The notes beneath the pieces were generated by a model. It was given only the letters and a program-made list of their open reading frames with translations, searched no databases and was not told the DNA's origin. Positions 18,501 to 33,500 of a stretch of 64,000 nucleotides of DNA are shown here, in pieces. Numbering within the stretch: the stretch's first letter is position 1; every line of letters begins with the position of its first letter. Both the position numbers and the translations under genes were made by a program. The DNA is from an uncultured Sphingorhabdus sp. (lineage in GTDB: Bacteria; Pseudomonadota; Alphaproteobacteria; Sphingomonadales; Sphingomonadaceae), in NCBI GenBank assembly GCA_947501885.1, contig CANMXN010000001.1, positions 1,798,001-1,862,000 of the forward strand, in the 5' to 3' direction.

Positions 18501-21500
18501 ACCATATTGAAAACGCTGGGCTTATTCTTGGTAGTAGTGGTATTGATATATCCGCTGTAAGTGATTTTATAAATATAGGTCAAATCATTTCAGACCAAGA
18601 CCTAACCATTGTAACTCAAGGGAGTTTTTCAAATTTAGGATTGCTTCAATCCGCCGTAAACTTATCTATTGATAGCAATGATAATCAACTACTTGACGGT
18701 TCTATTATAGCAACAAATGATGCACGATTTAATGCCAGTGAATTAAATATTGTAGGTAATATAATTACTGATGGTCAATTGATATTATCTGGTAAAGATA
18801 TTGCTGTTGCATCAGGTGCGATTGCTTTTAGCGGAACAACCTTATTATTGGATGCTGTTGGTGATATATCGAATGTGGGATTATTATCATCTAATGGTGA
18901 TGTGCGTTTGGTTGCACTTGGTGATATTATACAAAGCGGTAATTTAGAGAGTGTATCATCTATTGTTGCTTCGGGACAGAGTATTGATTTATCTGGTACT
19001 ACTATTGCGCTAGGTGATATATCCTTGGGTGCTGCTGGTAATATTAATGTAACAGATAACTTATCTTCACAAGGCAGTGCTAGCCTTAATGCATTGAACA
19101 TTATTATTGGCGCTGATGGTCAGCTTGGTGCAGAAGGCTTTACGTCTCTTCGAGCTTCTGGCTTTATTGATATAGATGGTGTCATTAGCTCTGCTCAACC
19201 ACTTTCTATTATATCTGATCGGTTGCAATCAGGGATAGCATCGATAATAGCCAGCGATAATAATATTGATATTATAGCAAATAGCGTTACGCATTTGGGC
19301 GCCTTACAATCTCAAGCTAATATAAATATAGATACAGCTATATTGGATGTTACAGGAGTAATTAGTAGCGCTGCGACTATTATACTTGATACTGATGCAT
19401 TTACGCTTGATGGAAGCCTTGCATCTAATGCAGGGATAATAGGACGCTTTGATAGTGTTATTATAAATGGCAACCTATCTTCGCAAGGTGCTATTACGCT
19501 TGATATTATATCAGATATACAGATTAATGCTCTGTCAAATATTAGTAGCGATAATGCGCTTTCTATTACTGCGGATAGTGCACATATTGATGGCGTGCTT
19601 TCATCATCGGATTTGTTATCGATAGATATTGCTAATGCTTTAGATATTGATGGGGATATATCTGCTGCTAGTAATATTAATCTATCCGCATCAACCTTAT
19701 CATCGAACGCTATATTTTTAAGCAATGCTATTATCACTATTGATACGATTGAAGATACGCGCCTTGCAGGTCGTATTTTAGCAGGTGAAGATATTATTAT
19801 CCGTTCTGCTCTCGCTGATATATCAGCTGATTTAACCGCTAATCAAAATATCTTAGTGGATGCGGCTGCTATTAATATTGTAGGTAATATAAGCGCAAGT
19901 GGTATTTTAGGTAGCGATAATGTCTTACTAGGCGGTAATATCACATTAGCTTCTACCCAAGGGGTTATTATTGATGGTAATATTGTCAGTAATGATAGCC
20001 TATCTTTAAGTGCTGCTGGTACGATTAATATTAGATCTAATGTAGAAGCGGGAGGTTTATTAGGATTAGAAGCGGATCATCTGATTATTGATGGTTTGCT
20101 ACGCGGCGGTTCTAATACAACTTTAGCATTATTAGGTGATGTAACGCTTAATGGTAGTTTAGAAGCTATAGGGGATTTAAGCTTTACGGCGAATGCACTG
20201 CAAAGCGCTACGACAAGTCAGCTGCTAACTAATGGCTCTCTTGATATTGACCTTGCTGGTGATGCTATTTTGTCAGGCTTAATAAGTGCAGACTCTATTG
20301 CCTTAGACACACCAGCGCTTGTGCAGAATATAGGTACTATATTCTCAGCGAATGATCTTACGCTCACAGCGCAGGCTATTGCCAATAATGCTGTTTTGGT
20401 GGGCCTTCTTGATGTTAACTTTGATGCACAATCAATTATAAGCGGTAGTGATAGTGATATCCGAAGTGGTGCTAATCTTGCTATTAATGCTGTAGAACAA
20501 CTTAATATATCGGGCTCTATTGCATCAGTTGGTGATACGCATTTATCATCGCTTGCTAGTCTTAACCAAAATGCAAACATCACGTCAGGGGGCACAACCT
20601 CTCTGACGGCTAGTGGTGTATTGGTACAAAATGCTGATATCTTATCTACGGGTGCTTTAGATGTAACAGGAGCCAGTATTATTGGTATTGGTAATCTCAC
20701 TTCGAATGCACAGATTAGTCTAAATACGCTTGATGCAGATATTGATTATCAAGGTAATGCTTCTGCACTAGGAGATATTAATTTTTTATCTGCTGGTCGT
20801 TTGATCTTATCAGGTGCGGTAAATAGCAATGGATTATTAAACCTTAGTGCTGCTGATGTCTTTGTTAATGGAGCACTTGTGGGTATTGGCGGTGTGACGA
20901 TTAATGATCGTGTGCAGCTTGCTGTTGGAGCCTTGGGTGAGGTGCGTAGTGGAGCTGGTCTATCGCTTGACCTTACATCACTAAATAATGCAGGCTTAAT
21001 TACCGCCAATAGGGCACTAAATATAAACAGTACTTTAAACATTATCAATGATGGTATCATTGTGAGTAGTGATACTCTATCATTGAGCGCAAACAATATC
21101 ACTAACAATGCGACAGTGCAATCTAATGCAACTTTATTATTGGATGCTATTAGTGATATATCGAATGCAGGATTATTATCATCTAATGGTGATATGCGTT
21201 TGGTTGCGCTTGGTGATATTATACAAAGTGGTAATATAGAGAGTGTTAAAAGTTTAAGCATAAATGCCACTTCTGATGTTATTGTTGATGCGGGAGCACA
21301 ATTGGTAGCAGAAGAAGGTCTAACAATCTCTGCTGATAATATTATCAATTCAGGCTTATTGCTTAGCCAAGATATGTTAGTCTTAACTACTAATCAGAAT
21401 ATTGATAACATTGGCGATATCCAAAGCGTAGGTGTGCAATCTATTAATGCTAATTCTATCGAAACAGAAGGTGCGATAGTAAGTTTATCAACCGTTATCG

Positions 21501-24500
21501 TGAATAGTGCAAGTAGCCTTAATATAGGGGGTGAGCTTTCTGCAGCTGATTCTATTACTATAAATGCACAGAATATTGATGTTGCTGCTACGGGAATGGT
21601 TTTAAGCGGTGCTGCAATAAATATTGAAGTTGATCAATCTGCTACCAATTTTGGTATTATTAACGGTAGCGATATCAGTATAATGGCTTCTAACTTTAAT
21701 AATGTAAATGAACTGGCAGCAACGACAGATATTAATCTTATTGTTACTGACCTATTTGATAACTCAGGTGTTTTAGAAGCAAATGGCCAACTTGATATTG
21801 ATACTAATAAACTTTTATTAACTGGTACTGTGCTTGGTTTGAATGGTTTAGAGATTAATGCTCAAGATATTAGCGCTATTGCCGGATCGCGGATATTAAG
21901 TGGCGCTAATACCTCTATCTTTGCTGCTAATAATAGCCAATTTTTAAGTGAGGTTATTGCTAATGATTTGCTATCAATAACTGTTGGCAATGATCTTACT
22001 ATTGAAGGTATTTTATCTGCTAATAATGATATCACTTTAACTGCTAACAGAGAAATTAGACTTGATGCAGATACACGGTCTACGGCTGAAATTAATTTAA
22101 CTGCCAATTCATTACGTATTGGTGGTAATCTAACCGCGAACAGTAATGTAAATATAGAGTCGTTGCTTGGAGGTATAATTTTCACGGGCGAAGTTAATAC
22201 GCTTGGTGCTATTAATATTATTTCTGTTGATCAATTTGATCATAATGGTATTATAAATGCTGAAACCAATATATCTATTTTATCAAATAGTGTGAATATA
22301 GATGGTTCGTTATTGGGGCTATCCAATCTTTCTATTGTTTCTAATGATAATATTGTGTCAGGGGCTAATAGCTCGATATTAAGTAATGGCAACATAACTT
22401 TAGAATCTAAAAATTTGGATATAGCAGGATTATTACAAACCACTGATATTTTATCTATTACTACGATTAATAATGTGAATATAGCTGGCGAAGTCTTAGC
22501 TTCTAATGATCTTAATCTACTGGCTACTAATGCTACTATTACAGGTAATATTCAATCTTTGAGCAATTTTAATGTGTTGCTTAGCGGTGGGTTGAATATA
22601 TTGAATACTGGGCAAATCTTATCAGGTGAGAGCCTTTCAATAACGGCACAGCAAAATATATTTAATGCGGGGGTTATAGGTTCGAATAGCGACTTATCGC
22701 TCAGATCTGATGAACGAATTTCTATAACTGGAACATTGCAAAGTATTGATGATTTATCCGTTGTTGGCAATATGATTGATGTTTTAGGGAATATCTCTAC
22801 CGATAGCCAACTCTCAGTGAATACATCTGGTAATTTGACAATTTCGGGTAGTGTCACAGCCTTGGGGACTGGACATATTGCTGCAGTAAATTTAAATGTT
22901 GATACAATAATAACAGATGTACCAGCAACATTGTTTTCGTCCGAGGACTTGGAAATCAATGTTGTTAATAATATTAATAATAGCGGGGTTTTAGGAAGTG
23001 ACGCTAATCTTGATCTTATTTATAATGGAGTCTTAAATAATAGCGGCACCCTAATAACGGGTAATGCATTTACATTATCAACCGTAAATAATTTGATACT
23101 TGGTGGGAGTGTTCTTGCTGGTGATAGTATTACAATTAATGCCCGTGATATTAATGTTAATGGGCTATTGATTGGTGATGCTGGACTAGTTGCTAATGGC
23201 CGCACAATAACAATTGCTTCAACAGGTGCTTTGCGAAGTGGTATAGACGTTGCCGTTATAGCATCTGAAGATTTAGAGATAGCGGGTGATATATTAGCAA
23301 TAAATAATGTGGATATTGATGTTCAAAATAATATTAACCTTATTGGAACGGGAAGTATAGAGGCAGGACAAAACTTAGACATTGTAAGTAGAGGTAATAT
23401 TCTTAGTTCTACGTTATCCAACGTTACTGCTAATGGTATGATTAATGTTAATAGTGTTAATGCAACCTTTAACGGTAGTTTAATTTCAAACTCTTCTATT
23501 GTTTTAAATACTTTAAACAATATAGGACTATTTGGTGTTTCATCAGCAGGAAGTGGATTTAGCGCTACATTCAATGAACTTAGTCTATCTAACCAGTTGG
23601 TTAGCAATGGGATTATAGATTTAAATGGTAATCATATTAATGTTGATGGCGATATTCTTTCTAATGAGAGTATTACCATTACAGCTCTAGAGAGTATTAA
23701 TACGTTAACAGACTCGTTGATATCTGCCGAGGGAAATTTAACTTTCTCTGCACTAGGCCAAACCTTATCAGGTCGCTTAGAAAGCAATACAGATATCACG
23801 GTTTTAGCCAGTAATACCATTAATATCGATGGTGAAATTCTGTCAGTTCAAAATCTTTCAATTATCAGTGAAGACTTAGATGTGATTGGAGATATTACAG
23901 GACTTGGAAGTGTAGATATTAATGCGAATGATACTATTATATCTGGATCTATTAGAAGTGCAGGCATATTAAACCTAGATGTAGATAGTTTGAGTCTATC
24001 AGGTTTATTATCGGCTTCTAATGTATTAGATATTCAAACAGGTACAATAGATGCGATATTAGGATCATTAATATTATCAGATGATAATATTATTATTAAT
24101 AGCTCTGAGAATAGTATCTTTTCTGGGTTAATCTCTTCTGATGCTAATATTAACATAGGTGTTGTTGGCTCTATATTATTCAATAGTGAAATCGAGAGTA
24201 AAGGTGCGATTAATATCACCTCTGATTCTGTTGATACTACTAGTATATCTTCTTTTAATACGGATAGCTCTATTAATATAGTTTCCAATAATGGTGTTAG
24301 CATTAGTGGAGAGTTATCGGCGGATGGAAACATTGATATTAATGGTTTAAATATATCACTATCTGGCATTGTGATTAGTAATAATGATATTACTATCTCC
24401 AGCCTAGATGATATTTTTGCAGATAACATTATTGGCACAGCTGGTTCGATAGAGCTTAACTTCAATGGTGACTTCACTCAAAATGCTGGTTTGATAAGTG

Positions 24501-27500
24501 CAGGTCAATCCTTAATATTAAGTGGTGGTGGGACGGCTGGTGTTAATGGTATATTTGAAGCCAATGGGACTATTGATATTGAAGCTAACACTGTAATAAT
24601 TAATGATGTAGTAAGAACAGCTTCTGGTCTCAATATATTATCAGATAACACTAGTTTAAATGGTAGTATATTAGCTGATAACGCAATCCTTACGGCTAAT
24701 TTAGGGAATATCACTGTTGGTAATTTAGGACGAATTAATACCGTCAAAGAAGCTTCACTGATAGCACAAAGTAATATCATAGTTGACGGTGTTATTAGTA
24801 CTGGACTTAGTGATAATATTTCTGGTGACGGAGTGATATTAAATGCAATAACGGGTTCAGTATCCATAGGAAATGCAGCAAGAGTTGCAACACTTGGAAA
24901 TGTTGTGTTGAATGCGGGTGTATCCTTTACAAATTTTGCAACGGGCAAAGACATAGATCAAAATAATCTAGGAATTGAAGCACTAGGTAATGTCGATGTT
25001 AATGTATCAGATGGTATAATTACAACTGGCCAGATATTATCTGATAATAATATTAGTTTGGTTGCCGCTGATTCAATTGAAGTAATTGGCGAGGTTAACG
25101 CTAGTAATAATATTAATTTAAATGCTGGCTTGGGTAATATTGAAATTGTTAATAATGCAGCTTTGCGAAGCCAAAATGGTAATGTTACAATAGCTACCGA
25201 TAATGTTTTTGAGAATAAGGGGACGATTGCAACTGCAAGCGGCTTATCTATTAATGCTGTAACTTCGTTAATAAATGATAGTACAATATTTACTGCAAAT
25301 GGTGATCTGTCACTGTCGGCAAATACATTGCAGCTTAGTGGTTTTATATTTTCAACAGGTTTATCAGGAGCACTGCTACTCAATAGTGATAATATTGATA
25401 TTACAGGAATCGTAGCATCAGATAATGCGTTGGTTATCAATAACCTGGCAGGACAATTAAATGTTGCACAAGGTGGCGTGTTACAATCAAATTCATCACT
25501 AGATTTAGATTTAGCTTCTATTAATATTATTGGCACGCTTCGTACTATTGGTGATGCTAGCATTAACTTTGGACTAGGTACTTTTGCTAGTGATGGAATA
25601 GTCGAAGCCGACGGATTACTAAGTTTAAATACAACAGGACAATTAAGTCTTTTAAGTAATATAACAGCAACAAGTGATATTGAAATAAATGCTGCTAGTC
25701 TGCTACAAGATGGAGTTATACTATCTAATGGTGGTAGATTATCGATAAATACTAATAATGATAGTTTTATTAATGGTTCTATTACCAGTAGTGGAATATT
25801 GTCTATAGATGCAAACTCCATAGCATTAAACTCAGACAGCCAATTAATAAGTTCGAACATTATTAATATTATTAGCGACGATGAAATTGTTTCTAGCGGC
25901 ACAGTTCGATCTATTGGTAATATTAATTTCTTAGCAAGTAATGATATAACCATTGATAATATCTTAGCTAGTAATAATAATGTTGGTTTAACCGCATCTA
26001 ATGGAGATATATCAGTTGGCGGACCAATAAATTCTGGTGGTAGTATTGATATCGTTGGTAATAATGTTGTTATTAACAATTCAATTATCGCTAATGACAA
26101 TATTATTATTGCATCACACACAAATGATATTGTTATAGATGGAGACATTGATGCTGGTGTCGATGGAAATGGAATATTATCATTAACCGCAAATAACGGA
26201 AATATCTTAGTAGCCAGTGGTAATGAAATATTTGGTCAAGATGCTGTTAGCATAAATGCTAATTCTATTACAGTTGATGGTTCAATTCTTAGTCCTACGG
26301 ATGTTGACCTTATAAGCTCTTCTAGTGATATAGAAATATCTGGAGTAATTATTGGCCAAGGTTCAGTAAGTTTAGCGGCTATATCTGGCAATGCTCAAAA
26401 TGTTTTGCTCAATGGTCGTATTGATGGCGGCGACATTGATATCGTAACAGATGATTTTACGGTTGGTGGCGCTGGTATTATTCGTATAAAAGGAACAACC
26501 AATTTAAAAATCTCCAATGCAGCAACCATCAATGGAGTCATTGTCGGTGACACTGATATTATATTTAATGGTAATATTGCACAAAATTCTAATCTTAACA
26601 TAGGTAGTACTGGCACTTTACAGTCACTAAATTCTTCTATTATATTAAATAACATTTCTGGATTACAGGTCGATGGGATTATTTCTGCTAATAATAATAT
26701 ATCTATAGATTATGCTGATAGTTTAAATATAAGCAATGATGGTCGTGTTGAAGCAATTGGTATAGATGATAGCGGAAATATTACAGGCGGCGATATATTT
26801 ATCACTCATATCGGAGCTTCTGGGATAACAGATGTGACGATAAATATAGATGGCGAATTGGTAGGAAGCCGTGATATTAATATCGTCGGTGGTGTTACCG
26901 ATATTGATGGTTTTGTATTTGCTAACCGTAATCTTAATATAACAAGTGATGATTTCACACTAGATGCTAATAATATCGCATCTAGCTTGACAATTGGTGA
27001 TACAGGAATACTCGCTGCTGGGAATAATGCCAATGTTAATGTTACGGGTTCATTTAATATTGATACGAGTGGAATAGAAAGTGGATATTTCTATGCTGAT
27101 GGCGATGTTGTAATAAATGCTTTGAGTAATAATATTGAAGGAGACATTTTCGCAAGTGGTTCGATACTATTTACCAATGGGAATAATATTACTGGAACAG
27201 CTGCTCCGCTGTACGGTTTTAATCTTGGTGGTTCTGTTCAATCTGGTCAATCAATTAACATTAATACATCTGCGCGTGATGTGAATATCCAAGGGGGGGG
27301 AACATTAGTTTCTGATGGGCAAGTATTAGTTACGGGTAATGCCATTAATACATCTGGGACTGTTGCAGCTAATAATCTTGTCGAAATAGTAAGTATTGGA
27401 AATATAAATTTGGGTGGCTTGATTCAGTCTGGCGGGCAAGTTTTTATTAATGCGGGCGATAGTATTCATATAGCAGATAATAGCAATATTGAAACCACAG

Positions 27501-30500
27501 GTGATGTGTCAGTTATAAATAATATACAAAGTATATTTGATATAGCAGGCAATCAAATAGACAATATTAATATAACCTTTCAAGCTATTAATGATATTAT
27601 AAATGCAGGAACGATTTTTTCTGATGGCTCTATCGTGTTTAATAGTGATAATGCTAACGTTATCAATCAAGAAAACGCTAATATTACCTCACTCGATGCC
27701 GTATTATTCGAAACAGATAATGGGGATACTCTAAATTCAGGAACGGTATCTGCCTCTAGACTTTTTATTCTTCAATCTGAAGATTTTGTTAATAGTGGAA
27801 ACTTTGTTGCTGATGGTAGTTTATTCCTATCTGCACCTAATATTTCTAATAGTGGTTTAATCGCTGCGGGTATAGATTTAACCCTCAATGCTGTTGGTGA
27901 AGTTGATAATATAGGGACAATATTTGCTGGTGGTGATTTAAATATTATTGCTGGAACCAATATTCATAATGATGAAGGCCTTATCCTTTCAGCTTTTGGT
28001 AATATTGACCTTACTGCTCCAGAGTTACTTAATGAGAGTGCTAGAATAGAAGCCCTTGCAGGTGGCATTACCATTAATAGCGAAAATATTATCAACCGTA
28101 TTAAAACCTTAGTGATTGATCGTGGAGCAGATGCTACCGAAGCTGGGTTTGTACTTATAAATCCAAATACAGGTCTCCCTGGTTCAACAATAGTTCAGTT
28201 CGATGATCGTGATTGTGATAATCTTAATGGCGGAGTTATGTGCTCGGGTGGTAACCCGATTACGAGTTTTACTGTGCAAACTGCATTCTTAAGTACATTT
28301 TCGGGTTCTGCATTTAGTCCAGGTGTTTATAAATTTAGAGATGCAACTGTTAATGGCGATATAATTAGAGAAAACTCTGGTGCAGCAGAAATTATAGCCA
28401 CTGATAATATCGTAATTAATGGAGGTAATAATGGCTTTGTTGTAAATAGTAATAGCTCTATTTTAGCTGGAAATAATATATCTATTACTACTGGAACATT
28501 AAACAATATCGCTGATGTGGTTACGTTTACCCGTTCGGTATTCCCAAATAATTTTGTTACGATTTGTAGACAAGGTGATGGGAACGGAGGATGTTCTGAA
28601 CCTGATCCAGTGACCGTAGAATATGCAATCGAAAAAGGAATTACAAGAAGGTGTGGAGGGAATATTGAAGCAAATTGTATAATTTCTGGTAGTGTAATTC
28701 CTGTAACTGAAACCGTTATGGAAGGCTTGCCGACCCTAATCCAAGCTGCAGGAACTGTCTCGATAACGGCTAATCAATTAGGTAATGGCGTTATTGTTGA
28801 TAATAATATCGTTATGGGGAGTGGTGATACTAGCCCAAATACAAATTTAAGTTCGGCTTCTACTATAGGTAACCGGCCCTCATTTATCGAACAGCCTGAC
28901 AATGATGCAGATGCTACGGTTAATAATATTGGGCTTAATAATGTAGGGCCAGTAAGCACTGCTATAGCAATTGATATCAGCATAGATAATACTATTGATA
29001 ATAATATTATTAATCAGTCAACCGCTATTGGTAATGGTGCAGAGACTGTGACTGGTAATACTATAACCACAGCAATAGGTGGTGAAACTGTAGCAATAAA
29101 TATCCAAGGTGCTGATGATATATCTAACTTTGTAGTGAATGTTCCAAATACAGTAGAAGCAACGGTAAATGATCTTACTAGTAATAGTATCAACAATGTT
29201 GAGATAAATACAAACATAAATATTGTTGATATGGTCGATAGTCAGAATAATGATGATGTAATAATTGTTGTTGATACTGTAGAAACTACTGCCGATATAG
29301 ATAATTCACGCAAAAGCATTGATCAGACTTCGGTAAGTAATCAAGTCTCTATTGCAGGGTTACCTATAAATAATTCACAAGCAATCGATACCAATATGAT
29401 AACTGATACAGTTAATTCAGAGGTTACTGCCAATGCTATTAATATTGTTGGTGGGTTTAATGGAGTTGATATTGACACTGTTCAATCCCAGACTATTAAT
29501 TCTATAACAAATGCTGATACTGAGGTGACTGAACTTTCTATTGGTGAAGCGCTAGATGTTCAAAATAACCTTGATATTCCGGATGCTATATTAGCAGGTG
29601 ACCCTAGCACCAGTAGCGAATTGATAGATAGTGCGGAACTAGCTTTATTGGCAGATGGCTTTAACGGTATAGCTATTAATAATATTATTAGTTCTGATGG
29701 TGAAGCTGGTGCATTTATTCTGAACTTCCTTGATGGTTTTGATCTTATTACTCAAGATAATGGTTTTGGGTTTGCAAATGGTAACGGATTATTTACCTTT
29801 AATGATAGACCAAATGCAGATTTTTTATTTTCTACTAACCCTGGGTTGAGTGATATTGGGGCCTTATTCGATAGTGACTTCTTCTTTGAACAATTGAATA
29901 TTGACCGAGATACATTTTTTATACGTTTGGGGGATGGTTTCTTTGAAACACAGTTCATTAGTCAGCAAGTACAAGAAGCGACTAATCAGGCCCTATTACC
30001 GCAGTTTGGGAGTTCACTAGAACAAGCAGAATCCTTGTTTCAAGCTGGTATTGATCAACAAGAGGCACTAGGTCTTGAACTTGGTGTAGCTCTAACGTCA
30101 GAGCAAGTTGCGCAATTAACAACTAGTATTGTTTATTATGTAACAGCAAGGGTTGCTGATCGTAATGTTCTCGTTCCTGTATTGTACCTATCTAATTCCG
30201 ATCAAAAGCAATTGGAAAATGGAAGCCTTATCGCAGGCAATAATGTGATTGCTCGTATTGCTGGTGATATTAACAATCAAGGTATTATTTCAGGAGATAA
30301 TATACTCAGTATTACGGCTGGAAATGATGTGGTAAATGCTGAAGGAGGAGTAATCCGCGGCGGCACCGTAATTGCATCAGCCGCGCATGATATAATTAAC
30401 CGTGGCGCGTCATCTATTGAAGGCAATGATATATTATTGTCCGCTGGCAGAGATATATCCATTATTCCGATATCAGAGCAGGTGGTCACTTCTTCTTCAA

Positions 30501-33500
30501 AATCGATCGGTAAACGTGGTTTTGACAATCGTAGAAGCGAAAAAGTCACGGTAATAGGGGGATCTGTAATTGCGGATAACAATCTCGTAATTAATGCAGG
30601 CCGTGATATCGATATTGTCTCATCAACGGTTGGTGCAAGTGGTGATACTGTAATCGAAGCTGGACGAAATATTGTCGTAACAGGTGAAAGTAACACAGCT
30701 TCAGCTAGTCGGGAATTTAACAAAGACCGTAAAAGACTGTTCGGTACACGCCGTAATAATGGTGAAACATCAAATAGTAGCAGTAACTTTGTTGGATCAA
30801 CTGTGGCTGTGGAGGGTAATCTTTCTGTCTCTGCTGGTGATAATATATTAATTAAAGGCTCTGAAATTGCTGCAGTTGGCAATCTTGGTATTGAAGCGGA
30901 CGGTGATATTAATATTGAAGCTGGTCAATCAACAAGCAATAGTAATGTTAGAACGCATATTCGAAATATAAAAACAAGGACAGCTAGGTCCTCGCTTATT
31001 AATGAGACCTCCAATATCAGTGCGGGTGGTAACTTAGTTGTTGTATCATCTAGTGATATTAATATTGTGGGAAGTAATCTTGCTGCGGGTAATATAGCCT
31101 CTGTTGATGCTACTAATATTGATATTACGGGTGTTATTGACGTTGCTACCGAAAATAGTGAAATCCGTGTTAAAAAATCAGGGTTCCTATCATCGAAAAG
31201 AACAACGACGACAACTAATATTGTTGATGAGACCGCGATCATATCTTCTATCGAAGGTGACCAACTATTTGTGAATGCGGATAGAGATATCTCTATCATT
31301 GGCAGCAATGCTGTCGCAACTAATGATATCAATATTTCCGCAGGTGGGTCCATTAATATTGGTGCATTAACAACAACGGATATAACCGATCAAACTATAA
31401 AAGTGAAAAGATCAGGCCTTTCATTTAGCGGTGGTGCTTTGTTTGCAGGTGTATCTAAAAATGAAAATACGTCTGAAAATAGCGCCCTAACCAATATCGG
31501 TTCCTTAATTGGCTCTGCTCAAGGTGACGTGAGAATTAATGCAAATGATATACTGAATGTGGCTGGCAGCCAAATTATAGCGCCTGGTAGCGTTGATTTA
31601 ATTGGTAGAAATGTCGATATTGTGAACGTAACCGATGTAACAACGGGGCGCATTGAGAGCAAATCGTCGTCATTTGGTGTTACAGCAAGGATTAATTCAC
31701 CAATATTATCTGGCGTACAGGCTATTACTAATACCGCGAGAATTGCCGCTACAACCGATAGTGATCGGACCAGAGCGGTTGCGGGTCTTGCTGGCGGTCT
31801 TGCTGCGATTAATACTTTTGATGCCGTTGGTAAAGTCGGCAAACTCTCTAACCTCATTAAAGATCCGCTTCAATCCGTAAGCGTATCCGTATCCGTCGGT
31901 TTCTCTAAATCTAGAAACGAGACGAACACCGTTGACGAAACGGTTGTGGGTTCCTCCGTTACTGGCGGTGATGTCAATATCATATCGACGGGTGATGGTA
32001 CGGATGGGGCCATTAATATTAAAGGCTCTCGGGTAGAGGCTGGCCGTGACCTAATATTAGCAGCGCAAGGCCCCATTACCATTGCCTCGGCGCAAGAGAT
32101 TGATACATTAATATCTGAAAATAGCAGTAGCGGTATAAGCGTTGGTGTTACCATTGGCGCAGGACTTCTCACCCCCAATGCATCGGTTAATTTTGGCAAG
32201 GGCAATAGCGCGGGTAAAGAAGTTACCAATATAGAGAGTATTTTGTCGGCGGGTAATATTGCGACCATATCAACGCCCAATGATTTGACCTTGCAAGGCG
32301 CAATTATCGAAGCCGATAGCGTTGCTATTGATGTTGGTGCGCTCACCATTCGCAGCGAACAAGACACGGCCGATTTCCGCTCCAGACAGCGCAGCATTGG
32401 GCTGAGCGCGAGCCTTAATCTGGGCAAGGACGCGGTAAAAGCCAATCCTGCAACAAATACGAAAGGCAGAGACGCCACCTCAACCTCTGGCACAGCGGGC
32501 TTTAACTTTGGTAGTAGCAAGGAAGATGGCCGCTTTGCCTCTGTTGCGGAACAATCTGGTATTATCGCGGGAGAGGGCGGTTTTGACATTAAAGTGCGCG
32601 GTGCCACCGAGCTAGAGGCGGCGATTATCGCATCAAGCGCGGCGGCGCAGCGCAACCGCCTAGAAACGGGTACGCTAACGTCCAAGGACTTGGTCAATGT
32701 CGAAGAATTTAGCGCATCATCCACCAATTTGTCGGCAAGCCTATCGGGCATAGGCGCCAAAAAAGGCGCTGAAAAACCGTCCGTAGGCAGCGATGAAAAT
32801 GGACAGGTCGATGCCACCAATAGCGGTAAGGGTGTGGCGCTTCCTGGTCTTGCAACGGCGCTTGGCACCATTACCGCAGGCGCACCGCAAGCCTTAGGGG
32901 CGAGCGGAGATCAAAAAGGCACCAGCAGTTCGGCGATTGCCAATGGCACCATCCTTATCACATCGGGTGATGCGGCATCGCAAGAGGTCGCCGATAGCAT
33001 AAGCCGCGATACAGAGGCTGCTAATGGCGGGGCCTTGACCCAAGAATTTGATGAAGCGCGGCGAGCTGAGATCCAAGAGGGCTTTGCCGTTACCAAAGAG
33101 CTGATTGCGCAAACTAGCATCTTCTTTGCCAATCGCGCAACGGAAGAGAAAGAAGCCAAAGAAAAGGCAGATGCTGTTGAGGAAGAGCTTGAGAGGTTAA
33201 AAGTTGAACGATCGAATTATCCTATAGATAGTGAAGAATATCAGATTCTGAGTACGCAAATTTCTCCTCTTCAGCAGATATATGACGAACCAGCGAGATT
33301 AAATGGTCTTTATGGCTCGGGCTCCCCAGCTCGCATTATTGCAACGGCGCTTACGGGAGCAGCGGGCGGCAATGCAGCGGGCGGACTAGGCGATCTTGTC
33401 CGTGCTAGCGCGGCCAATGTACTCCAAAGTTTGGCTGTCAGTGAAATCAAAGATATTGCTGATAGCTTGAGGACGAGACAGGACAATGATGATGGTACTG

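Noticed and set aside
24958-26148. Long antisense open frame (396 codons) opposite tpsA, and many similar ones from 15.8 to 32.9 kb
   Set aside because: These are shadows of the repetitive Asn/Asp/Ile/Ser codons of tpsA: the antisense products are Ile/Ser/Leu-rich with no domains and no ribosome-binding sites.
31870-32871. Antisense frame that appears again at 35779-36186 and 40723-41397
   Set aside because: Its repetition only reflects the shared pre-toxin block on the plus strand; the plus-strand product is the one with TPS/CDI features.
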